Shown here: positions 54,563 through 63,525 of the stretch, one piece after another | How the letters are laid out: each line of letters begins with the position of its first letter | How positions within the stretch are numbered: position 1 is the first letter of the stretch | Assembly (NCBI RefSeq): GCF_001401755.1 | Contig: NZ_AVQK01000015.1 | Location: 124,001 to 188,000, forward strand | Direction of reading: 5' to 3' | DNA: 64,000 nucleotides | Source of the DNA: Aquimarina longa SW024 | GTDB lineage: Bacteria > Bacteroidota > Bacteroidia > Flavobacteriales > Flavobacteriaceae | The notes under the pieces: model-generated | The model's input: only the letters and a program-made list of their open reading frames with translations | Told to the model about the DNA's origin: nothing | The model's database searches: none | Position numbers and translations under genes: made by a program

Positions 54563-54946
54563 TTAGCTTTGCATATTTTTTGCTTCGATACTTAATGTAG
54601 CATGTGGCACTAGTTTTAATCGATCAGGATTAATTAATTTTCCAGTTACACGGCAAACTCCATAGGTTTTATTTTCAATACGAAGTAATGCATTCTTTAA
54701 GTCACGTACAAATTTCTCTTGTCGAATAGCGAGTTGCGTATTTGCTTCTTTAGACATTGTTTCACTTCCTTCTTCGAATGCTTTAAAGGTTGGAGAGGTA
54801 TCATCAGTACCATTATTACCATCATTTTTATAAGCACTTCTAAGAAGCTCCAAATCTTTTTGAGCTTTTTCTACTTTATCAAGGATAATTTCCTTGAACA
54901 TTGCTAAATCAGCATCGCTATACCTTACTTTTACATCTTCTGCCAT
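54563..54946 (-). CDS. TraR/DksA-family transcriptional regulator
   Basis: A 127-aa protein with a long N-terminal coiled coil (residues 8-90, including LAMFKEIILDKVEKAQKDLE) and the C-terminal DksA globular part (RIENKTYGVCRVTGKLINPD, then RLKLVPHATLSIEAK). DksA proteins enter the RNA polymerase secondary channel and tune rRNA and stress promoters with ppGpp. Only one of the four zinc-ligand cysteines is present, as in many Bacteroidetes homologues. It lies 4 bp after ileS and is co-transcribed with it. Confidence 0.85.
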   Translation of the reverse strand: MAEDVKVRYSDADLAMFKEIILDKVEKAQKDLELLRSAYKNDGNNGTDDTSPTFKAFEEGSETMSKEANTQLAIRQEKFVRDLKNALLRIENKTYGVCRVTGKLINPDRLKLVPHATLSIEAKNMQS

Positions 54947-54950
54947 ATTC

Positions 54951-57900
54951 TTAATGTTTTTTTATTACCAATTGGGTTGCAATGTCGTCAAACGCAATTT
55001 CTGTACCATTTATTACATTTGTTGCAAATTCAATTGTCTCGGTTAAGGTTTCATTTTTAATATAATTTTCATTAGTGGCGATAGCTTCTTGAATAGTTTC
55101 GTTCTTTTGAAAAACAATTTCTATTTTATCAGTTACTTCCAGACCACTATCTTTACGGATATTTTGAATACGATTTACAAGTTCTCTGGCAATCCCTTCT
55201 TTTTTAAGCTCAGGACTTATCAAAACATCTAATGCTACAGTTAAAGCGCCTGAATTTGCTACCAACCAACCCTCTATATCCTGAGAGCTTATTTCTACAT
55301 CATCGGTATCTAATGTAATAATTTTATCGTTAATTTCTACATCAATATGCCCTGTTTGTTCTATGATTTTGATATTTTCTTGATCAAAAGATTGTATTTT
55401 ATTGGAAATCAGCTTCATGTCTTTTCCAAAACGAGGGCCTAATGTTTTAAAATTAGGCTTGATTTGCTTTACTAATATTCCTGAAGCATCATCGATAAGT
55501 TCTATTTCCTTAACATTTACTTCATTTTTTATAAGATCAGCAATGTCGTTAATCTCATTTTTTTCGGCTTCATTTAATACAGGAATCATGATACGCTGTA
55601 ATGGTTGGCGCACCTTGATTTTTTCTTTTTGACGAAGTGAAAGAACTAAAGAGGTTATTGTTTGTGCTTTTTGCATTTTATGCTCTAAAGCGCTATCTAC
55701 AAAGTTCTCATTGTATTTAGGAAAATGTGCTAAATGTACACTTTCAAAACTTTCTTTTTGTGTTCCATTACTTAAGTCTTTATATAACCTATCCATAAAA
55801 AATGGCGCTATAGGTGCTCCAAGCTTGGTAACCGTAAGCATACAGGTATATAATGTTTGGTAGGCAGAGATTTTATCTTGTTGGTAATCCCCTTTCCAAT
55901 ACCTTCTTCTGCTGAGGCGTACAAACCAATTACTTAAATTTTCTTGTACAAAATCAGAAATTGCTCTAGCAGCTTTTGTAGGCTCATAATTATCATAATA
56001 GGAGTCTACGTTTTTGATTAAGGTATGTAGTTCACTTAGTATCCAACGATCAATTTCAGGTCGTTCTACTATAGGAATGTCAGCTTCTGTATAAGAGAAG
56101 TTATCGATATTAGCATATAGCGTAAAGAAAGAATAGGTATTGTATAGTGTTCCAAAAAACTTACGTCTCACTTCTGCGATACCTTCTAGATCAAACTTTA
56201 GGTTATCCCATGGATTAGCATTACTAATCATATACCATCGTGTAGCATCAGGACCAAAAGTTTTTAGTGTTTCAAATGGATCAGCGGCATTACCTAGTCG
56301 TTTCGACATTTTCTGTCCATTTTTGTCGAGTACTAGTCCATTAGAGACTACATTTTTATAGGCAACATCATCAAAAATCATGGTTCCGATAGCATGTAGG
56401 GTATAGAACCATCCACGAGTTTGATCTACTCCCTCGGCTATAAAATCTGCTTTTTTATCACCAGATTCTACTTTTTCTTTATTTTCAAAAGGGTAGTGCC
56501 ATTGTGCGTATGGCATAGATCCTGAATCAAACCATACATCAATTAGATCACTCTCACGTTTCATCGGTTTTCCTGAAGAAGAAACTAAAGTGATTTTATC
56601 GACTACATTTTTATGAAGGTCAATTTTATCATAGTTATCATCACTCATATCACCGATAACAAAATCTGCATAGATATCTTCCTCTAGTATTCCAGCTTTA
56701 ATAGCCTTAGCCATTTCTGTTTTTAATTCTTCAACAGAACCAATGATAAGTTCTTCTTTACCGTCTTCGGTTCTCCAAATAGGTAACGGAATACCCCAGA
56801 ATCGAGATCGAGATAAATTCCAGTCGTTAGCATTTGCCAACCAATTACCAAAACGCCCTTCTCCAGTAGCTTTAGGTTTCCAGTTAATACCTAGATTAAG
56901 TTCGTGCATACGATCTTTAAAATCAGTAACCTTAATGAACCAAGAGTCTAGTGGGTAATATAAAATAGGCTTATCAGTACGCCAGCAATTAGGATAACTA
57001 TGGACATACTTCTCTACCTTAAAAGCTTTGTTTTCTGTTTTTAATTTAATAGCGATTTCTACATCTACAGATCTATCAGGAGCTTCTCCATCACTATAGT
57101 ACTCATTCTTAACATATTTTCCTGCAAATTCACCTACATGTTTTGTGAACTTACCTTGTAAATTAACAAGAGGAATCAAATTATCATCTTCATCTTTAAC
57201 TAGCATAGGAGGAACCTCTGGAGTAGCTTGTTTGGCTACCATTGCATCATCAGCACCAAATGTTGGTGCAGTATGTACAATCCCGGTACCATCTTCGGTA
57301 GTTACAAAATCTCCGGTGATTACCCTAAATGCATTTTCTGGATTTTCGTAGGGTTGAACATAGTCTATTAATTGCTCATATCGAATATTTACCAGATCAG
57401 TTCCTTTACATTCTTTTAGTATAAAATAAGGAATTTTCTTATCCCCTTCTTTAAAACGATCAACTTCTTCTTCGGTTTCTACAGCAACAAATTTTCCTGC
57501 AAACTGTTTTCCTACCAAATTTTTAGCAAGGATAACATTAGTAGGTTCAAAAGTATACTGATTAAATGTTTTTACAACTACATAATCAATTTTTGGCCCT
57601 ACTGTTAGTGCGGTATTAGAGGGGAGTGTCCATGGTGTTGTTGTCCATGCTAAAAAATACATTATCTCTTCTATATCTTGTAAGAATGCTGGTAATGTGT
57701 CTTCTATTATTTTAAACTGCGCTACAACAGTGGTGTCTGTTACATCTTGATATGTTCCAGGTTGATTTAGCTCATGCGAACTTAATCCTGTACCTGCTTT
57801 AGGAGAATACGGTTGTATCGTATATCCTTTGTATAATAGTCCTTTTTTATAGATTTGTGCAAGTAACCACCATACACTCTCCATATATTTAGACTTATAG

Positions 57901-58355
57901 GTAATATATGGATCTTCCATATCTACCCAATATCCTATTTTTTGAGTAAGATCATTCCAGATATCGGTATAGCGCATTACGGCTTTTTTGCACGCTTCGT
58001 TATACTCCTCTACAGTAATCTTTTTACCAATATCTTCTTTGGTGATTCCTAATTCTTTTTCGACACCAAGCTCTACAGGAAGTCCATGAGTATCCCACCC
58101 AGCTTTACGCTGTACTTGATATCCTTTTTGAGTTTTATAGCGACAAAAAATATCTTTGATAGCACGAGCCATTACATGATGAATTCCTGGTAATCCATTT
58201 GCAGAAGGAGGTCCTTCAAAAAAGATAAACGGTTCTGCTCCATCACGTTCACTAATACTTTTTTCAAAGATGGCGTTCTGTTGCCAGAAATCTAGTATTT
58301 CGTCAGCTAATTTAGGTAAGTCAAGTCCTTTATATTCAGGAAACTTCGTGCTCAT
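54951..58355 (-). CDS. ileS: Isoleucyl-tRNA synthetase
   Basis: A 1134-aa class I synthetase. The HIGH-type motif is in GLPGIHHVMARAIKD (about residue 54 onward), preceded by FFEGPPSANG. WTTTPWTLPSN marks the editing (CP1) domain, WFDSGSMPYAQW follows, and the KMSKS-type loop is KMSKRLGN. The long C-terminus is that of the eukaryote-like (long) IleRS clade, which is often less sensitive to mupirocin. Full length. Confidence 0.96.
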   Translation of the reverse strand: MSTKFPEYKGLDLPKLADEILDFWQQNAIFEKSISERDGAEPFIFFEGPPSANGLPGIHHVMARAIKDIFCRYKTQKGYQVQRKAGWDTHGLPVELGVEKELGITKEDIGKKITVEEYNEACKKAVMRYTDIWNDLTQKIGYWVDMEDPYITYKSKYMESVWWLLAQIYKKGLLYKGYTIQPYSPKAGTGLSSHELNQPGTYQDVTDTTVVAQFKIIEDTLPAFLQDIEEIMYFLAWTTTPWTLPSNTALTVGPKIDYVVVKTFNQYTFEPTNVILAKNLVGKQFAGKFVAVETEEEVDRFKEGDKKIPYFILKECKGTDLVNIRYEQLIDYVQPYENPENAFRVITGDFVTTEDGTGIVHTAPTFGADDAMVAKQATPEVPPMLVKDEDDNLIPLVNLQGKFTKHVGEFAGKYVKNEYYSDGEAPDRSVDVEIAIKLKTENKAFKVEKYVHSYPNCWRTDKPILYYPLDSWFIKVTDFKDRMHELNLGINWKPKATGEGRFGNWLANANDWNLSRSRFWGIPLPIWRTEDGKEELIIGSVEELKTEMAKAIKAGILEEDIYADFVIGDMSDDNYDKIDLHKNVVDKITLVSSSGKPMKRESDLIDVWFDSGSMPYAQWHYPFENKEKVESGDKKADFIAEGVDQTRGWFYTLHAIGTMIFDDVAYKNVVSNGLVLDKNGQKMSKRLGNAADPFETLKTFGPDATRWYMISNANPWDNLKFDLEGIAEVRRKFFGTLYNTYSFFTLYANIDNFSYTEADIPIVERPEIDRWILSELHTLIKNVDSYYDNYEPTKAARAISDFVQENLSNWFVRLSRRRYWKGDYQQDKISAYQTLYTCMLTVTKLGAPIAPFFMDRLYKDLSNGTQKESFESVHLAHFPKYNENFVDSALEHKMQKAQTITSLVLSLRQKEKIKVRQPLQRIMIPVLNEAEKNEINDIADLIKNEVNVKEIELIDDASGILVKQIKPNFKTLGPRFGKDMKLISNKIQSFDQENIKIIEQTGHIDVEINDKIITLDTDDVEISSQDIEGWLVANSGALTVALDVLISPELKKEGIARELVNRIQNIRKDSGLEVTDKIEIVFQKNETIQEAIATNENYIKNETLTETIEFATNVINGTEIAFDDIATQLVIKKH

Positions 58356-58524
58356 TTGATCGTTCTTTCTATTAAGTGAGCGAAAATAAGAATTTTCTAC
58401 AAAAAAGCAGTGTGAATTTGGCGTGTGATATCAAATAATTGTTATAGAATTATAAAATTTTAATAAAGGTTTTGATTTTTTATCGATTTTGGAACATAAG
58501 AGTATCCAGAATTAGTGCCAATTC

Positions 58525-58766
58525 TTATTTTATTCCTTTAAAAAACTCTTCGAGGGTGATGTTATGAATATCTGCGATTTTTAGTAAGGTGTCAATTGTA
58601 AAATTATATCCTTTTTCTAAACGCAATAATTTTTTCGAGGAAGGTCATTGTCAATAGCAAATGTTTCATAGCTTGTATAGTCTGCCTTTACCCTTAATTC
58701 CCTGATACGTTCACCGATAGCCTTTTTTAAGAGTTTTGTTTTTCTATGATAACTCACTAGGTACAT
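58525..58766 (-). pseudogene. Frameshifted XRE-type helix-turn-helix regulator
   Basis: An ATG at 58766 opens MYLVSYHRKTKLLKKAIGER followed by IRELRVKADYTSYETFAIDN, then the frame hits a stop. The neighbouring frame continues at once with LLRLEKGYNFTIDTLLKIAD, IHNITLEEFFKGIK and a stop at 58525. Joined, they make an 80-residue XRE regulator of the type common in Bacteroidetes (helix 3 in between). The shift lies in a run of A at about 58630-58640, so a sequencing error is also possible. Confidence 0.65.
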
Positions 58767-58827
58767 TTAAGGGGGCTTTAGCTAATGCATAATGTTTATT
58801 CCCTAGTGTTATTTTTCGGGCTTATAA

Positions 58828-59540
58828 GTACCCGATAGTGTAGATCATAGTAATCCAGAATTTATAAATCCCCCAGTTGTTTTATCAGATCAAACTGCAT
58901 CTTGGCAAGAAATTAGCACATATGATGCAGAGGAAAATGGCGGACGACCCACAACATGGGATGATTGGGCAGATAGTTTACAAACAGAATTAGATATTGC
59001 GGGGCTTGTTCCTAGTCTGGGTGAGATTGTTGATTTAGCAAATGGTATATCATTAGCAAGAGGAAACTATGGCGATGCAGCACTTAGTTTTGCGGCAATG
59101 GTAACAGGATTTGGAGTTGTTGCTACCATTACAAAGCAGTCAAAAAACTAAAAAAAGCAGTTGATGATAAAGGAATTTATGACCTTATTATTAAAAATGC
59201 TAGTGATCTAGAACAGATGTATATAGGGCAGTAAGAGAATATCTTTAAAAGATTCAAGAGATATTTTGGTAAAAGTGATAAACTTAGGACAAAAAACAGA
59301 GGAAGTAATAGGGGGGTGATCCATAAAATGGCAGGTTCTACGAAATTAGAGCGTGAAATTTATGAGCAGTTTATTCTTAGAGAAATATGGAGGTGTTATA
59401 AAAGAGAAAAGTATATTTAAAAAACTTCTAAATAAAGTTAATCCCGTTGGTGGTAGATTTAAAGCTTATAAACTCCAGAGGTAATAACGAAATTCAATAA
59501 TAAGGCAATTGAGATAGCAAAACGATATGATTTACTAACA
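58828..59540 (+). pseudogene. Decayed polymorphic-toxin C-terminal module
   Basis: There is no start codon, and at least four frameshifts. Readable pieces: WDDWADSLQTELDIAGLVPS followed by LGEIVDLANGISLARGNYGD and AALSFAAMVTGFGVVATI (58950-59130), the hydrophobic pretoxin segment typical of Rhs/polymorphic toxins; then AVKKLKKAVDDKGIYDLIIK, SLKDSRDILVKVINLGQKTE, HKMAGSTKLEREIYEQFI and VNPVGGRFKAY. The last pieces would be the toxin domain, which I cannot name. It is followed by an equally broken DUF695-like partner gene. Confidence 0.65.
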
Positions 59541-59544
59541 GAAT

Positions 59545-60022
59545 AGATCAAAGGATTTTAAAGAAGAGTGAATATATTACTATAAAGGAAGGGTGGGATT
59601 TTACTGTTATCGATGGGATGATGAATGAAAAACCATTGATGGGGCACATAAATTTTTCTTACAATCGTTTTAGTAATACCATAAAATATTCGTGGTGTCT
59701 GCATATTGCAATACCTTTGTAACCAGAGGAAACTAACGAAAAGGGATGGTAAATAATTTAATTACTACGCAATCCTGCTATCAACTTAAAGATAATCTTA
59801 TTTCAGAAATTGAAAAACGGGCCACTGTTCATTATGTAGCGCATTATTTCCACGATAATTTTTTTGATGTGTACATGTATATTGATAAGCCTAAGGGAGT
59901 GTATAAATACTTACAGACTCAAAACAGATCATCCCAATAGTAGCAGAGGTTTTGGTTATGAGATTAATAAGGATACAAATTAGGAAAATGTAAACTTTCT
60001 TTTGAATATGGAAAAATAAAAC
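59545..60022 (+). pseudogene. Decayed DUF695-like immunity gene
   Basis: Fragments in two or three frames line up as one protein: YITIKEGWDFTVIDGMMNEK, PLMGHINFSYNRFSNTIKYS and WCLHIAIPL before a stop, then VNNLITTQSCYQLKDNLISE, VHYVAHYFHDNFFDVYMYID, and finally GFGYEINKDTN-stop-ENVNFLLNM. The order of segments fits the DUF695 family, which often follows toxin modules. An in-frame TAG sits where a Trp would be expected. The gene is not functional as it stands. Confidence 0.55.
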
Positions 60023-60089
60023 GCTAAACAAGTTAGAACTGCTGAATTTGGTCCTGAAGTTATTATCTTTACTCAGAGAGAATCAATAA

Positions 60090-60270
60090 TGAAGAAAGAT
60101 CATGAGGTATGATTCTGAAAAAGATGATTTCTAGACAACCTTCGGGGAAATTATACCCTAGATGGGGAAGTTGACTACCTTAGGGCAAGCCCACGAGCCA
60201 TCCAGCGGAAACCCAATTTTGGGATTTCTAGGCGAGCCTCGGAGAATTAAACCCCACAATGTGGATTAAC
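60090..60270. repeat. Fragments of another dispersed intergenic repeat
   Basis: This stretch contains gaggtatgattctgaaaaa, nearly identical to gaggtatgattccgaaaaa at 12939, and accttagggcaagccc, related to the reverse of the segment near 53270 (accttagggtaagcct on the plus strand). G+C is higher than around it. No coding capacity is seen. Confidence 0.45.
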
Positions 60271-60286
60271 ATAAAAAGCTTTATAA

Positions 60287-61072
60287 ATGAAAGAAACCTT
60301 AGTTGTTGCGCTAATCCAATCTCATCTAGCATGGGAAAATCCAGTGCATAATCGAGCAAATTTTACTCAAAAAATTAATTCGATATCATCAAAAGTAGAT
60401 TTAATTATATTGCCAGAAATGTTTACTACAGGATTTACTATGAATGCTGTTGAGGTAGCCGAAACGATGGAAGGAAATACATTGCAATGGTTAACAAAAA
60501 TGGCTAAAAAAGTAGATTGTGCGATTACAGGAAGTCTGATTATTAAAGAAGAGGAGAACTATTATAATCGCTTGATATTTATGTTTCCCAATGGCTCTTA
60601 TGAGATGTATGATAAGCATCAATTATTTACATTAGCAAAGGAAGAAGAGGTATATTCGGCAGGACAAAAAGAGTTGATTGTTGACTATAAAGGATGGAAA
60701 ATAAAACCTTTAATCTGTTATGACCTGAGGTTTCCTGTTTGGGCAAGAAATACTGCGGATTATGATGTATTACTATATGTAGCTAGTTGGCCAAAAGTTA
60801 GAATAAGTGCTTGGGATACATTACTTAAAGCCAGAGCAATCGAAAATATGTGTTACTGTATAGGGGTAAATCGCATCGGTTTGGATGGTAAAGGTTTTGA
60901 ATATAATGGTCATTCTGATGTGTATGATGTTCTTGGAAATTCAGTATTAGGGGAAATTCCTATTGAAAAAGAACTGATTTTATATACAACATTAGAGAGA
61001 TCTCATATCAAAAAAATGAGAGAGAAATTTTCTTTTTTAAAAGATAGAGATGACTTTCAATTACTCTTTTAG
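60287..61072 (+). CDS. Carbon-nitrogen hydrolase (omega-amidase / YafV type)
   Basis: A 261-aa nitrilase-superfamily amidase. The catalytic triad is Glu in LIILPEMFTTGFT (about 43), Lys in MYDKHQLFT (about 107) and Cys in PLICYDLRFPVWARN (about 141). The sequence is closest to the 2-oxoglutaramate/omega-amidase branch (YafV/Nit2), which repairs or recycles the keto-amides formed by transaminases. The 3' end overlaps the convergent gene by 12 bp. Confidence 0.88.
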   Translation: MKETLVVALIQSHLAWENPVHNRANFTQKINSISSKVDLIILPEMFTTGFTMNAVEVAETMEGNTLQWLTKMAKKVDCAITGSLIIKEEENYYNRLIFMFPNGSYEMYDKHQLFTLAKEEEVYSAGQKELIVDYKGWKIKPLICYDLRFPVWARNTADYDVLLYVASWPKVRISAWDTLLKARAIENMCYCIGVNRIGLDGKGFEYNGHSDVYDVLGNSVLGEIPIEKELILYTTLERSHIKKMREKFSFLKDRDDFQLLF

Positions 61073-62677
61073 TATAAAAGTTTGTTTTATTTCCCAATTG
61101 GCTCTTACATCAATAGGTTCAGAAAAATAACGAATCTCTTCCGGTTGTATCCCTTTTAAGAAATTACCGGTATCCCATTTATTATTGTTGTTATGATCGA
61201 AAACTACCCTAATATAATATTTGTTTGGATCAAGATGGTCAAAAACTAAAGTTTTCTGGCTGTTTACTGTTTTTTCTGAGATTACCTTTTCTTTCTCATC
61301 TGTAACCTGTACCAAAACAGGATATGTTTTTACGTTTTCGAGAGTTAAGAAAATAGTCCCATAATCGGTTAGTTTTTTAGTTCCAAAATTGATGGTTATG
61401 GTATCATTAGTATTGCCAATAAAATCTTTTATCGCTTCTGGTAGAAATTGTAAACTATAAGTATTGCTTTCTGATTTTTCAAAATTAAGCGTTGCTTTAT
61501 TTGTAGTTTTATCTAATGCTATCGAAAAGGGAACTTCTAAGGTATCTTTATCAGTTAAAGAAACCAGTTGTTCATTAATGCTGTCTAAAGCGGTATTTGC
61601 AGAAAAAATAAAATCCTTATTAAGAGCAAGGCTTGATCCAATATCTGATGACATCACAAGAGAATCCTTATATTGATCTTTAAACCTAGTGATTAATGTA
61701 TCTCGATACTTTTTAGTGTTAGTCACTTCAAACAGTAGTGAATCGGCTTCAAAAAATGGTCTGAACCAATAATGTAATGTATCTGTTTCTTTATCCGGAA
61801 ATATTCGAGATTCGAATGTATCAGGTGTTTCACTAAGCAATTTAATTCTCATACTATCTCTGATTCCTTCATAGGGAAAGATAAATTTGTTTTTTGAAAC
61901 TTGTTTTGGTCTGAGTGCTTTAAAATCAAGTACTTCTTTAAAAATATTTAGATTGAAAACCTTAGCAGTATCTTCAGGAAGTGTAACGATCTCTTCATAA
62001 AACCCTATCTTATCTAATCTAGGTTCGTACGTGTAGTTGTTAGAAGCATCTTCTAAAGCAATAAGTTTAAATTTTCCTTCTTTAAGATTATGTAGACTAA
62101 AAGCGGTACTGTCTAATGTATTGGTAATATATCTAGGAACGGTTTTATATACTAATGAATCGGTATAATCGTCATTAACCTCATATAATGCTACGGTGAT
62201 GTATGTATTGGGATTTTTTTGAACAGCATCACTAATAGAGCCTTTTATACTTAAAGAATCAAGAGAATTTCCTGTAGAAAAAACATATGTAAAAAAAGGA
62301 TTTGGGTTTCCTTCATTATTATCTACTACACTTTCTCCAAAGTTAATGCTATAGGTTGTATTTTCTAATAATGTATCTAAAAATTTGATTTTGATGTATT
62401 TACTTGCTCCTCCCAGAGGTGTAATAGTTGGTTTAGGATCCATAGGAGGGGATACAATTATTTGTTTTTGTGGGTCTTTCAATTTTATATATTCATCAAA
62501 ATATATTCGGATCTCGTTTGCATCAAAATTTGTAGAAAAATTAGGAGGGAAAGCTTTTGTGAAAACAGGAGGAGTCTCATCTTTAGATCCACCAGTTATC
62601 GAACCTTTTTTGGCACAATTAGTTACCATGATTAGCAAAATCAAAGTAAGCAATGCCATATTTATTTTTTTACTCAT
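61061..62677 (-). CDS. Ig-like domain lipoprotein
   Basis: A 538-aa protein with lipobox MVTNC (about Cys21) after MALLTLILLIMV. The N-terminal Big_5 (SbsA-type) Ig-like domain, with PPVFTKAFPPNFSTNFDANE and IRIYFDEYIKL followed by FGESVVDNNEGNP, is a common Bacteroidetes type. Later parts include carboxypeptidase-like regulatory segments and a C-terminal DPNKYYIRVVFDHNNNNKWD typical of surface lipoproteins. The function is unknown; a role in the cell envelope is likely. Single gene. Confidence 0.8.
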   Translation of the reverse strand: MSKKINMALLTLILLIMVTNCAKKGSITGGSKDETPPVFTKAFPPNFSTNFDANEIRIYFDEYIKLKDPQKQIIVSPPMDPKPTITPLGGASKYIKIKFLDTLLENTTYSINFGESVVDNNEGNPNPFFTYVFSTGNSLDSLSIKGSISDAVQKNPNTYITVALYEVNDDYTDSLVYKTVPRYITNTLDSTAFSLHNLKEGKFKLIALEDASNNYTYEPRLDKIGFYEEIVTLPEDTAKVFNLNIFKEVLDFKALRPKQVSKNKFIFPYEGIRDSMRIKLLSETPDTFESRIFPDKETDTLHYWFRPFFEADSLLFEVTNTKKYRDTLITRFKDQYKDSLVMSSDIGSSLALNKDFIFSANTALDSINEQLVSLTDKDTLEVPFSIALDKTTNKATLNFEKSESNTYSLQFLPEAIKDFIGNTNDTITINFGTKKLTDYGTIFLTLENVKTYPVLVQVTDEKEKVISEKTVNSQKTLVFDHLDPNKYYIRVVFDHNNNNKWDTGNFLKGIQPEEIRYFSEPIDVRANWEIKQTFILKE

Positions 62678-62770
62678 ATCTCCACAATAGTTTTAAAACA
62701 CAAAGAAACAATTATATTTAAAATACAGAAAACATAATGAAACTCTATTTATAAGTACGCATTCAAAAAA

Positions 62771-63472
62771 TCATACGGTTATTGCCATTGTAGCAATACT
62801 TATTTTAATACCAGATATAGGTTTTAGAGCATTTACACACGATTCAATAGTAGCTCCTGTAGTCACAATATCATCGACTAACAAAATATGTTTGTTTATA
62901 AGTAAAGACTCATTTTGAGTATCAAATGTTTCAACGGTATTTGTCCATCTATTAAATCTCCCACGTTTGGATTGTTTTTTTGTATAAGATTTTTTTTTCA
63001 ATACAGAATTGATGTATTCTGCATTGAGTTTTTTCGCAATTTCAATTCCGAATTTTTCTACCTGATTATATCCTCTTTCTTGCAATCTTTTTTTATGTAG
63101 TGGTACTGGTACTATAAAATCAATAGATTTATAATCACGTATTTGGGATAGTTCTCGACCTAACCATTTTCCGAGTTCTTCTCCTATTTCTTCTTGCCCT
63201 CTATACTTTAGATTATGAATTAAATTTTGAACAAGGCTGTCTTTATGAAATATAAATAGAGAAGTAGCGTTTTCTATTTTGATACGACCATAAAATACTT
63301 TTTCAATTTTTTTTGCGTTTACGTTATGAAAATTGCCAAGAGGGAGTTCGTGTCTGCAATAAGTGCAAAGTATTCTTTCATTTTTATGCAGAGGATTATT
63401 GCATGCAGCGCAATGTATTGGATAGAATAGATATGCTAAGTCTCTTAGCATTTTACTAATGGAGATTAACAT
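62771..63472 (-). CDS. comF: ComF family phosphoribosyltransferase-like protein
   Basis: A 233-aa protein with an N-terminal zinc-ribbon (CAACNNPLHKNERILCTYC, about residues 19-37) and a phosphoribosyltransferase domain. FIVPVPLHKKRLQERGYNQV and the PRPP loop ILLVDDIVTTGATIESCV are visible (about residue 195 onward). ComF proteins are tied to DNA uptake and processing of transforming DNA, though the exact reaction is unknown. Lies 93 bp upstream of the Ig-like gene. Confidence 0.9.
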   Translation of the reverse strand: MLISISKMLRDLAYLFYPIHCAACNNPLHKNERILCTYCRHELPLGNFHNVNAKKIEKVFYGRIKIENATSLFIFHKDSLVQNLIHNLKYRGQEEIGEELGKWLGRELSQIRDYKSIDFIVPVPLHKKRLQERGYNQVEKFGIEIAKKLNAEYINSVLKKKSYTKKQSKRGRFNRWTNTVETFDTQNESLLINKHILLVDDIVTTGATIESCVNALKPISGIKISIATMAITV

Positions 63473-63525
63473 TAATTATTATATTTTAGCGATTAAAATA
63501 ACCATCAAAATTTTAAATTTTAATT

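Noticed and set aside
59746..59940. Independent 64-codon gene
   Set aside because: It reads as the middle fragment of the broken DUF695-like gene, continuous in sense with pieces on both sides.
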